The notes under the pieces: model-generated | What the model saw: the letters and a program-made list of their open reading frames with translations, nothing else | Database searches by the model: none | What the model was told of the DNA's origin: nothing | Assembly: GCA_002943765.1 (NCBI GenBank) | Contig: PQWQ01000005.1 | Location: 620,001-684,000, forward strand | DNA: 64,000 nt | Source of the DNA: Psoroptes ovis | Lineage: Eukaryota > Arthropoda > Arachnida > Sarcoptiformes > Psoroptidae | Direction of reading: 5' to 3' | Program-made: the position numbers and the translations under genes | Part shown: positions 12,051 through 22,832 of the stretch, in pieces | How positions within the stretch are numbered: the stretch's first letter is position 1 | Layout of the letters: every line of letters begins with the position of its first letter

Positions 12051-12784
12051 GGTAAACTGAAAAAAGAAGAATTTGAATTAATTAATCATTAAAAATAAAT
12101 GATTAATTTAAAGATAAGAAGGGCTTATACTTTACAAGAAGTTGAAAATTGAAAAGAAAAGAATTTGACATTGAAATTTTGAAATTTTAGCCATGAAAAT
12201 TGCAATTCTTGTTCGTCTTCGTCGTGTTCGATTGATCGTTATTGTCAATGTCATGCATGACATCAATATAATCAGATGATTAAGATGATGATGATCATGA
12301 ATATATTTTACTAAAAATATCTTCGACTTGTTTGTCGAAAACAACATGTTTTCAACATTAATCAAAATGTCATAATACTTTTAAACACGTGTTTTTTGGT
12401 CACTTTTTTTCGATGATTAAATGAAACAAATTTCAAAATTAATCAATAAAATTATTTTGATTTTGAGTTTCGGAGAATGAATTTGCCAAGAAATATTAGC
12501 CATAGTTGAGGGTTGTTATTTTTGGTCGAATCGAATCACAGGACTCTAAAAATTGAAATGAATTAGGGAATAATATGAATGAATTTCAATTATTTTCATT
12601 GGTTTTGAATAGGAAAATATCAATTTACCTCAATCAATCTTGAATAATTTTTAGGAATTTATTTTTGATTGCATCGATTGAAATTGATGAAATCTTGATG
12701 TTGATTGATGAAATTTAATCCTTTCGCTATGAATTCCTTTTCCGGCTATAAATTAATTTATAATTGGAATTATGAATTGAAATT

Positions 12785-13225
12785 GGATCATTTTCAGATT
12801 CGTTGAGATTCATAGTCTGTAATCTTCTCAAATATTTTTAATAATTACCATCGGCTGAATTCTTTAATTATCTGTATATTTTTTTTTACTGGAATAAATT
12901 ATAAATACATCAAAAACATCAAAACAAAATATGACACAATCTTATGACGTTGATGATGGTGATGCTGTGTGAAGGCATTTCAAAGTCTTCTGTTATCTTA
13001 AAACTTGATCATTTTCAAATTGCATTTTATCTGAATTTGCATTCATAGTCTGTAATTTTATCAAATATTAATAATAATTATTGTCGTTTGAATCCTTTGA
13101 TTACCTGTATATTTATGTGGAATAAATTATAAATACCTGAGACATCAAAACGAAATTGACACAATCTTATGACGTTGATGATGGTGATGCTGTGTGAAGG
13201 CATTTCAAAGTCTTCTGTTACCAAT
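12785..13225 (+). repeat. Tandem duplication of a ~225-bp unit
   Basis: Unit 1 spans about 12785-13000 and unit 2 about 13010-13225. They share long blocks, including ACACAATCTTATGACGTTGA and GGCATTTCAAAGTCTTCTGT at an offset of 225 nt, and the block beginning CATAGTCTGTAAT. Each unit carries a TATAAATA word (12900 and 13128). The array ends about 20 nt before the TATA box of the first secreted-protein gene, so it looks like a duplicated promoter-proximal segment. Confidence 0.85.
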
Positions 13226-13244
13226 CAAATTGAAAAGGAATCAG

Positions 13245-13252
13245 TATATAAA
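13245..13252 (+). promoter_or_regulatory. TATA box of the first secreted cysteine-rich gene
   Basis: TATATAAA lies 87 nt upstream of the chosen start codon at 13332. That leaves room for a transcription start near 13275-13285 and a short 5' leader. The paralogue has a similarly placed TATAAATA. Confidence 0.6.
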
Positions 13253-13331
13253 TATCAGTTGATAATAATTTAATTTCGTTTAAACTGTCATATTCTGATT
13301 TCGAATGTCAATCGAAATAAATACTTACAAA

Positions 13332-14123
13332 ATGATGGCCACGAATATTCGTTTAATAATTTCATTAATATTATTGATGATTTTTCTAGTTAATGATTCA
13401 AAAAATCAACAATTAAAACGAAATAAATGTAATCGTGCTACTGCTGATAAATGTATGGCTAAAATTGTGATGATTGGTGATGAAAAATTGAAATTTCCCG
13501 ACTCAATGACCAAAATGAATGAACATTGTCGTCGGCTGAAACAAAATGAATTATGTATCAAAGAACATGCAAAAAATTGTCTTTCAGATGAAGCACGTAA
13601 CACTGTTTCAGTATTAATGTTCGGCATTTCAAGAACAAATAAAAATTTCTGTTCAAATAATAAACGCAAAAATCAATACGTTGCCATCGGTAAATGTGAT
13701 AATGCTCATCATGATACACTAACTAAATCAATGAGACAGATGGTAAAAGCGTTTCATGCAATTAGAGAATATAAAGATGTATCACTTCGTATACCATTGG
13801 TGTGCTGGTAATATTTTTTTCATTCATATGATTTCATTATTGATTGATTCTTTCATTTTTAAAAATATATTTGCAGTAATTACTTTAAATTTAAAGCTGA
13901 GATAATGGATCTTGTTGATACGAATTGTACAAATATACATGATTATGTGGAAACATTACTGGATGGTTATACAAATGATGTTGTTAATTTGATTTGTTCT
14001 GATTATACTGATGACTCAGATAAATGCTCACATATCATACACAAAACACCTGACTGGAAAAATCGTCCATTAGATTATAATAGTTTTGTAATACCATTAG
14101 CACAAGTTGTCGGTAATTTATAA
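13332..14123 (+). CDS. Secreted 12-cysteine protein, 27 kDa hemolymph glycoprotein-like (copy 1)
   Basis: Exons are 13332-13807 and 13877-14123; the 69-nt intron splits a Cys codon (TG|T). I start at 13332 because the paralogue also begins Met-Met-Ala at this point; an in-frame ATG at 13305 would add nine residues. A hydrophobic signal peptide (IRLIISLILLMIFLV) is followed by a mature chain with 12 cysteines, including an adjacent Cys-Cys pair created at the splice. The layout (C...C, EHC....LKQNELCI, NCL..EAR, NFC, GKC, VCC.YF, LICSDY, DKCSHI) resembles the arthropod 27 kDa hemolymph glycoprotein and nematode DUF19-like families. The assignment is by pattern only, and the molecular function of those families is unclear. 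AATAAA at 14139 follows the stop. The chain is about 240 aa. Confidence 0.75.
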
Positions 14124-14160
14124 TTTTTCTAAATTGAAAATAAAACAAAATATAATTAAA

Positions 14161-14229
14161 ATGTGAGCATTTATCTGAATCATCATGATTTGTTCTGATT
14201 ATACTGATGACTCAGATAAATGCTCACAT
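14161..14229. repeat. Fold-back inverted repeat with 18-nt arms
   Basis: The left arm ATGTGAGCATTTATCTGA (14161-14178) is the exact reverse complement of TCAGATAAATGCTCACAT (14212-14229). The right arm is coding sequence inherited from exon 2 of copy 1. The left arm is therefore an inverted snippet of the same exon placed at the duplication breakpoint. Confidence 0.9.
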
Positions 14230-14319
14230 ATCATACACAAAACACCTGATTGGAAAAATCGTACATTAGATTATAATAGCTTTGTAATGCCATTAGCACA
14301 AATTATTGGCAATTTATAA
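14185..14319 (+). pseudogene. Truncated third copy of the secreted protein (3' part of exon 2)
   Basis: This stretch repeats the last 44 codons of copy 1, from ICSDYTDDSDKCSHII to IIGNL plus the stop. The reading frame is open and carries only a few conservative changes. AATAAA follows at 14333. The rest of the gene (signal peptide, exon 1, first half of exon 2) is missing, and no splice acceptor precedes it. It is most likely a partial duplicate without function, although an alternative 3' exon cannot be excluded from sequence alone. Confidence 0.75.
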
Positions 14320-15651
14320 TTTTTTGAATGAAAATAAAATAAAATTAGATTTTAATTGATTGTAAATGCATTGATAAAGAAATCACAAACTTTTCGAATG
14401 AATTTTACCAAATTATTCAATATATTGATGTGCCATCTTATGAATTTCAAACACATCGATGACGATGATAAAAGCTACTCACCTGTCATCTTCTGAGCAG
14501 CCATGTTACTTCATTCGATATATCAATCACTATGATGATTTATAAGGATTAAAATGATGAAATGCTTCGTATTTCACACTGAATTTTGATGGAAACTGGT
14601 CAAGAATTGTAATGATTAGTCAATGTTTTGATTTGTTTTGATTGATTTCGAATCGAATTGAAATTGAGCAGGAAGAGATGTAAACATTCGAATTCGAATT
14701 GAATGATATTTTAACCTATTTGGTCCGTTAAGTTGAAATATCCGCAATGATTTAAAACGATAAAATTAATTTTTTAAAACTTGAAATCAGATAATCAGAT
14801 TTCTTAAGAAGTCAAAAAAAAATTCATCTTTGAATTTGAATTGAAATGATGAACAGCATCATATTCAATTCTAAAGCAATTTTTAAATCGTCATTGCCGA
14901 GTATTAGATGATGATCAACGATAAAATATTCACTGGAATTTGAATCAAAGATGTTCTCAAATCGTCATAATTTCAAAGGTATGTTTCCACAATCAAATCA
15001 AATGTACTCGTTTTAACACGTCTTTTTGCACCTTTTCAGTGTGATTTCAATCATGAAATGAATTTTGGAATTAATTAAAATACAATTTTAATGAATAAAT
15101 TAATTCAAAATTTAAAAATTTTTCTAATTCAAAGTATTGAAGAGTATCAAAGGATTAAATTATGAATACCTTGATACTAAGGCTGCATTTGATCAATAAT
15201 AAATCACGAAATTACATAACATTCGAAACAAAAAAAAAAAAAAAATGAATAAATTAGGCCCATATCAGTTGATCTTAAAAATTTTCAAATTAATATTCAT
15301 TCGAATAATTCAAAGTATTATTACTTTCTTATTAGGTTGTCCGAAAAGTTCATTTCGCTTAATCACAATCGAATTGCTAGATGAAAATCGGCCAAAACTT
15401 TTCGGACAACTTCAAATATATTTACATTTAAATTAATCTAAGGAATCACAATTTCTAAGGAAATTAAAGTTTCAATTTATCGATAATTCGATGATAATAA
15501 TCATCTTAAAATTAAATAATTCAAAAAAATGTATCTTTGATACATTCGAAACAACGATACATTCGTATAATGACGTATTTAATTATTAATGTGTTCAGAT
15601 ACAGGTATTCCCAGCATATTCTGCTGTTGATAATTTTTAAACAAAATTCTG
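14320..15651. other. Intergenic spacer between the secreted-protein copies
   Basis: AT-rich spacer with A/T runs (for example an A-rich run near 15231-15244) and the first mariner-like hairpin element at 15333. Otherwise I see no gene or repeat that I can name. Confidence 0.5.
15333..15414 (+). mobile_element. Mariner-like MITE copy 1 (core type A)
   Basis: This is the leftmost copy of the family in the window. The left end TTAGGTTGTCC is intact, while the right end is worn (ACAACTTCAA). Type A cores contain CATTnCGCTTAATCAC and ATCGGCC and are not fully palindromic. Confidence 0.85.
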
Positions 15652-15659
15652 TATAAATA
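15652..15659 (+). promoter_or_regulatory. TATA box of the second secreted cysteine-rich gene
   Basis: TATAAATA lies 87 nt before the ATG at 15739, the same spacing as in copy 1. A TTCACTG initiator-like word follows about 30 nt downstream (15683). Confidence 0.6.
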
Positions 15660-15738
15660 CACCTTGAACAATGATTTTGTAATTCACTGCTGATTCATTG
15701 ATTGTCACCGATCTCGAACCGATTGAATATTTATATGA

Positions 15739-16568
15739 ATGATGGCAATGATGAATATCAATGTATTATTGAAGATTTCATCGATATTAATCGTGATTTT
15801 ATTATTTGTAAATAATTCAACAAATCAACAGCTAAAACCAAATAATAAATGTAATCGTGATGCTGTTGATCGATGTATGGCTAATATTGTAATAATTGGT
15901 GATGAAAAGTTACGATATCCTGAATCGCTGATCAAAATGAATGAACATTGTCGCCGATTGAAACAAAATGAGCAATGTATTAAAGATTATGCCCGTAATT
16001 GTCTTTCAGCCGAAGCACGAAATACTGTTTCAGTATTAATGTTTGGTATTTCTCGAACAAATCGTAATTTTTGCGCGAGTAAAAGAAATAAAAATCAATA
16101 CATTGCTTTTGGTAAATGTGCAAATGCTCAACATTCGGCAACATTTAAAGCAATGAATCGTGTGGTCAAAGCATATCATGCAATTAGAGAATATAAAGAT
16201 GTTGCACTTCGTATACCATTGGTCTGTTGGTAAGTGTTTGATTGATTATGATATATTCAAAACAATTGATTTAGATTAATTTGGATTAATATTGATTATC
16301 ATTAATATATTTCCCCATCAGTAAATATTTCGAATATAAAACTACAATGACAAATATTATTGATAAACATTGCCCCAGTCAACATGATTATCTCCTGAAA
16401 TTCCTTGAAGGTTATACTGGTGATGTTATTAATTTAATTTGTTCAGATTATACTGATGAAACAGATAAATGTTCGCATATAATGGATCGAACACCTGATT
16501 GGAAAAATCGTACATTAGAATATAATAGTTTTGTGTTGCCACTGGCACAAGTTGTCGGTAATTTATGA
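15739..16568 (+). CDS. Secreted 12-cysteine protein, 27 kDa hemolymph glycoprotein-like (copy 2)
   Basis: Exons are 15739-16229 and 16322-16568, giving 245 aa. The intron (16230-16321) falls at the same Cys-Cys codon as in copy 1. After a signal peptide (LLKISSILIVILLFVNN), all 12 cysteines align with copy 1, and long stretches are identical, such as EARNTVSVLMFGISRTN and AIREYKDVALRIPLVC. N-linked glycosylation sequons occur in the leader (NNST) and near the C-terminus (NRT). The pair arose by tandem duplication: exon 2 is conserved, while promoters and spacers have diverged. Function is not known; a hemolymph or secretory role is inferred from the fold pattern. Confidence 0.78.
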
Positions 16569-16794
16569 CCCCTTAAAAACGTAAGACACTAAGACCTTTG
16601 AAAACCTTTGAAAATATAGAAAATTAATTAATTCAATTAATTAAAACCTCATAAATGAAATTATTAAAAACCTTGATCTTCAAGTTTAATCAATCAATTC
16701 ATGATAATGATTCGAAATGAAATTTCCAAAATTGATTTCAAACAATTCGTCTGATCATGTGTTTACAACATGGCCATATTTAGACCTTGGTGTG
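16569..16794. other. Convergent 3' spacer
   Basis: AT-rich spacer between the stop codons of the second secreted protein (+) and the potassium channel (-). It presumably holds both polyadenylation sites. Nothing else is seen. Confidence 0.5.
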
Positions 16795-18339
16795 CTAATA
16801 ATGATTTTGCTGCTTCATTTGAAAGGGTTGTAGCTGTTGTGGCTGCAACAATTGTAATCGATCCAATTTCTTATCAATATTCGATAAATAATTCATTATG
16901 ATCGACAAACGTTTTTGTAAATTTTCATTCATAATTTCTTGTTTATCGATTAAATCATTGAGATCACCATATGGATTTGATAACTGAAAACGTATTCGTA
17001 TTAATTGATATTGAAACAAGCATAGCATTTTCATCAATGTCGATTGTTTGCAATTCATTGTGATTGTTGTTTCTGATTCAGAATCAGCTGCATTTGATTC
17101 GTTTAAATATTTTGGTGATAATTTGGTTAAATTTATTCTTGAATGATCATCAGTTTCATCTGTCATCGATGAATATGATGTCATCATTGATGATTTAGTC
17201 TTGGTTGTCTTGGATGATGATCGACGACGATATCGAACGCTGAAATCGCAGTTATTTACATTGAAATATCGACATAAAGCAGCGATTGTGAATGGAAATT
17301 TTGTCGAACGTAAATTATCATCATCATCCATATTGAATGCTGCATTATCAACACAGCTGAAACTATTTGCTGCTTGATAACGAATAACGGCATAATAAAA
17401 CCATGTCCATTGAATCAATAAAATGGCCGGCAAACGGCGACGTAAATGTTTTTTTTGATAACGTTTTTGTTCGGCAACTTTAAGGGCTATACCTGTAGCT
17501 ATGATACCAGATGGAACGGCAAATAATGATACAGAAAATATGAATATTATCGATGATAGCAGACGACCCGTAGTTGTTTGTGGATACATGTCACCATAAC
17601 CAATGGTCAACAATGATATCACTGACCACCAAATTGTTTTCGGTATCGAAGTAAATTCAGTATGAGGTTCATTGTGTTCAACAAAATATATGATAAATGT
17701 AATGAGCATTAAACAAATTGAACAAACATAGAAAATAGTCAACAGTTGTTGTTGTTGTAGATGAACTACTGACATAACTAAATGCCAACGACGAAATGGT
17801 ATATCTAACCGTATTAATTTGGTCACCTGTACAAAACGTAACCAATTAAAACTGTAATGTTTGGCTGGATTAAGCAATTGTTTGATCAACAAACTAGCCG
17901 TTACAATAAGCACTAGTAAATCTAATAATGAATAAGGTGTAACCAGATAGCGAACAATACCGCCAACACCTCGATAACGATAATTATGTTGTGATGACCA
18001 TAACCTTAGCATGAATTCAATCAACAATACAATAATTACGATTGCATCGGTTATTTTCAATGCAAACGATGACCAATTATAGTATTCATTTACGGTCGTC
18101 ATTGACAAGAATGTCAAATCTAATATCATTAAAATGGATACAAAATAATGATAATAAAGTGCGAAGGAATTTTTCGGATATGTCAACGCATTGAACAATA
18201 GCCTTTGTTTTTCATAACGTTTCCGCTGTTCTTGTAGACGTTGCCGTAAACGAACTGATGATGATCGTTGCCGTTTGAATGATGGTGGTGATTTATTTTG
18301 TGATTTTCGTTGCTGATATTTTGGCTGATCTTCGGCCAT
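16795..18339 (-). CDS. KCNQ: KCNQ/Kv7-like voltage-gated potassium channel, intronless, 514 aa
   Basis: A single uninterrupted reading frame encodes a six-segment channel: S1 about 62-80, S2 93-113 ending LRLWSSQHNYRYRG, S3 136-153, S4 166-186 (LRFVQVTKLIRLD with reduced charge, typical of Kv7), S5 197-221 and S6 260-285. The pore has the selectivity filter TIGYGD (245-250). Kv7 hallmarks follow: the ALKVAEQKRYQKKHLRRRLP linker, the helix A calmodulin-binding region ILLIQWTWFYYAV, and a C-terminal helix C match (RFQLSNPYGDLNDLIDKQE with a following coiled coil for tetramer assembly). The protein is shorter than most Kv7 subunits (650-900 aa), mainly between helices A and C. Kv7 genes usually have many introns, so a one-exon gene suggests intron loss or retroposition. 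A CTCF-like motif lies about 100 nt upstream. Confidence 0.9.
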   Translation of the reverse strand: MAEDQPKYQQRKSQNKSPPSFKRQRSSSVRLRQRLQEQRKRYEKQRLLFNALTYPKNSFALYYHYFVSILMILDLTFLSMTTVNEYYNWSSFALKITDAIVIIVLLIEFMLRLWSSQHNYRYRGVGGIVRYLVTPYSLLDLLVLIVTASLLIKQLLNPAKHYSFNWLRFVQVTKLIRLDIPFRRWHLVMSVVHLQQQQLLTIFYVCSICLMLITFIIYFVEHNEPHTEFTSIPKTIWWSVISLLTIGYGDMYPQTTTGRLLSSIIFIFSVSLFAVPSGIIATGIALKVAEQKRYQKKHLRRRLPAILLIQWTWFYYAVIRYQAANSFSCVDNAAFNMDDDDNLRSTKFPFTIAALCRYFNVNNCDFSVRYRRRSSSKTTKTKSSMMTSYSSMTDETDDHSRINLTKLSPKYLNESNAADSESETTITMNCKQSTLMKMLCLFQYQLIRIRFQLSNPYGDLNDLIDKQEIMNENLQKRLSIIMNYLSNIDKKLDRLQLLQPQQLQPFQMKQQNHY

Positions 18340-18437
18340 TTTTTCTCGAACTCAGTGAATTCATTACAATCAACATTATTTAAATAAATCCGAAATCAAA
18401 AAAAATTAATTTCGAACAATGCAACTTTGAAATCAAA

Positions 18438-18452
18438 TCAACAGATGGCGCT
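18438..18452 (+). promoter_or_regulatory. CTCF-like motif (CAACAGATGGCGCT)
   Basis: The plus strand reads TCAACAGATGGCGCT, one of the closest matches in the window to CCASYAGRKGGCRS. It sits about 100 nt upstream of the KCNQ-like start codon. Confidence 0.4.
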
Positions 18453-19921
18453 CATGACTTTGTATACACTTTTTTTGAAAAAAAAAATTCGAAAAAAAAT
18501 CAAAATCAAACAGGTTATAATCTTTAATTATTATTATTATTATTCAAAAAATAAAGATTAAAATATAAAATTCTGGTTTGTTGTCGAAATAATAATAAAG
18601 ATTTTCAATGAAAAAAAAAAGAAATCATTAATTCAAAAACCAGAAATTTCTTCGAGGTAATAATGTTTGTTGAGTTGTTGACCTAAATGTCAAACATTAT
18701 TTATTCCAATTCGGACATGAAAATGTATATTTAAAGTAAATAAAACAACAACAACAATAAAAAGAAACGAGGAAAAAAATAGAAGATGATGGAATTTTGA
18801 ACTAAAAATAATGATGATTCGCCATTTCGAAAAATCCATTTACAACGGCCACAACAAGACAACAACAACAACAACAAGCTTTTCGAATTGGGTCGAATAT
18901 TTAATTCTCTCATTTTCATTTGCCATAAAAGGTTATTCAAGACTTATTTTTCATGGTGTATTCAATCAATCAAACAAGCACAAATGATCAAAAGGATTCT
19001 CGACGATGATGATGATTGGTTATTGTTTATTATCATCATTATTAAACAAAGAAGAACAAATGAATGAAAATATGAAATCAAAGGTACTGCTATGAATCGA
19101 TCTAAATTTAGTTCTAAATCATCTTTTGTTCAATTTCAAATTTTAGAAATTACAAATTACAATGGACGAATGTCATATGAATGCATTGAAACAAGGAAAA
19201 CAAAAAAAAAAAAAAAAAATGAATCCGGTTTTTTTTCTTGGCCACCATCTCCATCGTTTATTATCATCATTACCAAATGGTGAAATTAGGTTTCCCCTTA
19301 AAATCGTGATCATCAACATCGGTATCTTAATAATTTGTTTGAATGGTTGTTGGTCTATTAAGAAATTGGAGCCACCACCACCACCACCACCACCACCACA
19401 AACCAACAAATGATCTAAATATACAACAATCATAAGGATATGTTGATCTTCAAATGAATGAACCTTCGCAAATACAAAATGGTCGGTTGTTTACTTACCA
19501 TCTTTGAAGACATTCAGAGATATCTCGTTCGATGGCCAATATCTATAGCTACAACAATAACATAACCGAGCAAAGTTATGATTCTATTGTTGTTTAAGAC
19601 TTACATGGATACAACCTTCTTTTCACCATCATTATTTCTACCATCGATGTCGAATTGACCTCGACATTGACAATGACCTACATTGAATTGCATGGTTATT
19701 TAAAGCGATCATAAATTCAAAGAAATCATGGTTTTTCAAAGAGTAAATTTTCCAAATCAAAAATAGATTCGAATCAAATTTAATGGATTTTTCATCAAGT
19801 CGAATTGGACACAACATCGAAAACTGGTTTCAATCAAAATCGAAAACCAGAAAATTCCAAAAAAGCCATTTGTTTCTGTGTTAAGCTGAGCCAGTTATCA
19901 TCAAATAATAAATGGTAAATA

Positions 19922-20003
19922 TTAGGTTGTCCGCAAAGTTTTTGCCGATTTTCTAATGATTTTCTACGATATAACTTTGGCAAAAACTTTGCGGACAACC
20001 TAA
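19922..20003 (+). mobile_element. Mariner-like MITE copy 2 (core type C, GCAAAG arms)
   Basis: The left arm has CCGCAAAGTTTTTGCC and the right arm GGCAAAAACTTTGCGG. The A-to-C change relative to the common GAAAAG arm is matched by its complement, so the hairpin stays perfect. Confidence 0.9.
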
Positions 20004-21251
20004 AAAATTGAAAAACCTTGAATTTCATTTGAATTAATCGAATGTAAACAACTTGAAATTATTATATCGATCATTATTATTATTTTCACCATGGTTAATT
20101 TTAGATTTCTTTAAGAAATGAAGAAGAAGAAGAAGACATGGATTATCTATAATTTGGTCGGTCGATGATTGAACAAATAATCAATTGATGATAATGATAT
20201 TGACCAAAGAGACTTTGACCTTAATTTTTTTTTGTTAGTTTTGCCCTGTGTAAAATTTCATAAATAATCATATTTATCAAAGTTCAAATTTTATGATTCG
20301 AATCATTGATTTACGCAGCCATCGACCAACCAATCGATCAATCATCAATCAATTGTTGAGCTCCTAATTACTTGAATACATTGAATACAATGAATACAAC
20401 ATTATTGAAATTATTGAATACAATTGACAACAATTGCTAATTATGAAAAACAAAAACAATGGTCATTCAACCCATTGATTACCCGAAAACACAAAACTAA
20501 AACAAACACCTGTGAACATGTGTGTCCATGTGAATCCATGAAAACACTAACCTCGATGAACTTGGATTATCCTCGAAGTATCTGGTGATAATTCTTCGAT
20601 CTTCTGCAATTCTTAAATCCCGTCTTCAATTAAGATCAAATCAAATTTAATTTAATTCAATTCGAATCAAATTCAATTCCATTTGATTCGATTCAATTCA
20701 ATCTGATGGACCTGTTGTGTTGATGATCATAATAAATCGACTCAAATCAATCTAATCACCCAAGGTAAGAGATTGTCGACCTTGATTTGTATTTGAAAAC
20801 TAATTTAAATTATCATTTACTTTTGTTTTCCGGATTGTTTAAAGAAAAATAATAATAATAATGTTTTCTTAGATTGTTTCCTTTGAAATATTTGTGATGA
20901 TTTTTGTTTTTTGTTTTTTTGTTTTTTTTTAAGAAATCATTTAAAGGTAATATTTAAAAGGCACAAGGATATATTATTTACAAGTTTTGAAACAAGTAAA
21001 CTAAATGGATGAATGTAAGGATTGACGACGATTATTTGTTTGAAATCACACTAAGAAATATGATAATTTGATTTTAACTCAAAAATGAAACTCAATGCTT
21101 GCTCAAAATGATAATTGAAGCAAGCCTATGATCATATGCATTGAATTACATGATATTGAATTGCTTCAATGCTTCCGTAGTAAGTAGGTATTATTATTAT
21201 TATTATTACAAATTCAACAGGTATGTTAATATCAATGTGTATTATATGTTA

Positions 21252-21334
21252 TTAGGTTGTCCGAAAAGTTCATTCCGCTTAATCACCGATAGTGTTGTTC
21301 ATGAAAATCGGCCAAAACTTTTCGGATAACCTAA
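21252..21334 (+). mobile_element. Mariner-like MITE copy 3 (core type A)
   Basis: Complete copy beginning TTAGGTTGTCCGAAAAGTTC and ending in a slightly altered TTCGGATAACCTAA, flanked by TA on both sides. Confidence 0.9.
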
Positions 21335-21708
21335 TACAATTTTTGAAATATATATATTAATCTTGAACCTGAACTCATGAATTCACACATCGATGATTTT
21401 CGTTCATTCATTGTTTTAATTGAAAAAATTGCTCGATTTTCCCCCAAAAAAGAAATGATTTCATTTGGAGTCATTTGAAGACTATATGAAGATATTAAAT
21501 TTCAAAATACATTTGAATGCATTTCAATTGTTCACAATCATCAATCATTGTGAATGAATGAAATGAAATGAATGTATGCAAGCCTTTATCTAAGATAATA
21601 TCAACCCTTTCAACAGTCATTCATTCATTCATTTCGAATCAAGATTTAAAATTCAATTATCTCCGAATTATCTTTGCTCTTTGCTGAAGCACAAGCATAC
21701 AGTTTAAT

Positions 21709-21846
21709 GTACCTTTGTGTATGCACCTCTTCAGGACCCCTTTGTGGATACCTCTTAAAACCTTTGTGTGAACCTCTACATAACCTTTGTGTACCTTTGA
21801 GAACCTTTGTGTGAACCTCTACAGAACCTTTGTGTGTACCTCTTGT
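21709..21846 (+). repeat. Degenerate ~23-bp minisatellite (AACCTTTGTGTGAACCTCTA)
   Basis: About six imperfect copies of a unit close to ACCTTTGTGTGAACCTCTAC. Copy length varies because some copies are cut back to ACCTTTGTGT. The reading frame crossing it on the minus strand (21646-21852) is therefore repetitive and probably not a gene. Confidence 0.8.
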
Positions 21847-22488
21847 CTTCATTGTTTTTAAAGCTTGACACTGAAACGGGGTTCAGATTGATTAAGGGTT
21901 AGGGTTAATATTCTTGGTATTATTCATTATAATACATGGTTCACTTGAATCATCTGTTTTCTCCTTAATTTCTTCTTCTTCTCGGTGAGAGAATCAATTC
22001 AACCATCTGATGATAATAAACAGCCTAAGTATTCAGCAGAAAACTATGAACTAGGAAGTTTTTCTTACCCATGAGAAGACGATAATTTCTTGAAATCATT
22101 TTCTCAATTCAAACCATTCAACCACCATTCACCATTCAACAGCATATCTGACCAGGAAATATTCGCCAATAAGCTTTGAATAAGCATTGCCAAAGATAAC
22201 ATAGAGGGTTTGACCCTAAAAATAAAAATGTTTTCCATTCGATTCTTTTTTCGAATGATTCGAATTCGATTTATCATTCGAATTGATTTTCATTTATTTA
22301 TTTATTTAAATCATTGATTAATGATGTTTAACCAAACGATATTTGATGATCGATCAAATTCAATCAATGTTTGAGCCAATGTTCGATCAATGATGTTCGA
22401 TTCATTTCAATTCGAATCAAAAGTTGATTGATTTCAAACTGAAATTCATTCAATGCATCGATTTGATTTGAGTTTGATTTTGATTTAT

Positions 22489-22567
22489 TTAGGTTGTCCG
22501 AAAAGTTTTTGCTGATTATATCGTAAGCAATTATGAGAAAATTGGCAAAAACATATCGGACAACCTA
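22489..22567 (-). mobile_element. Mariner-like MITE copy 4 (core type C, reversed)
   Basis: The left arm is CCGAAAAGTTTTTGC and the right arm is worn (ACATATCGGACAACC). The core GATTATATCGTA reads in the opposite orientation to copy 2. Confidence 0.85.
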
Positions 22568-22747
22568 ATATTTCAAACTGAAATTCATTGATTTCATTGA
22601 TTTGATTTCATTGATTTTGAATATGAAGCACAAGTCAAACACACACATACACACATCATTGACAAGTTCAATAACCAATCAAAGAGAAATTTTGAAGAAA
22701 ATCTAAATGAACTTTTCACATTAATTGTGCGCATATTTCAATTCAAT

Positions 22748-22832
22748 TAGAGGGTGTCCGAAAAGTTTTTTCGCTGATTTTTCAATGATTTTCTACAATA
22801 TAAATGCGGCAAAAACTTTCCGGACAGCCTTA
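22748..22832 (+). mobile_element. Mariner-like MITE copy 5 (core type C)
   Basis: The left end is altered to TTAGAGGGTGTCCG and the right end to CGGACAGCCTTA. The core TTTTCTACAATATAAAT marks it as type C. Confidence 0.82.

Larger units (their letters stand above)
11618..13244. other. Intergenic region between PCCB and the secreted-protein cluster
   Basis: This region contains the 5' side of PCCB, a CTCF-like motif at 12036-12050 and, at its right end, two tandem copies of a 225-bp unit (annotated separately). Short reading frames such as 12132-12365 have no protein-like features. No gene is supported. Confidence 0.5.

Noticed and set aside
19162..19433. Overlapping reading frames encoding poly-Pro (plus strand) and poly-Gly (minus strand)
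   Set aside because: They come from a CCA/TGG triplet run and have no other protein-like features.
21891..21908. Telomere-like TTAGGGTTAGGG words
   Set aside because: Only two repeats are present, and arthropod telomeres usually use TTAGG. This is chance or simple sequence, not a telomere.
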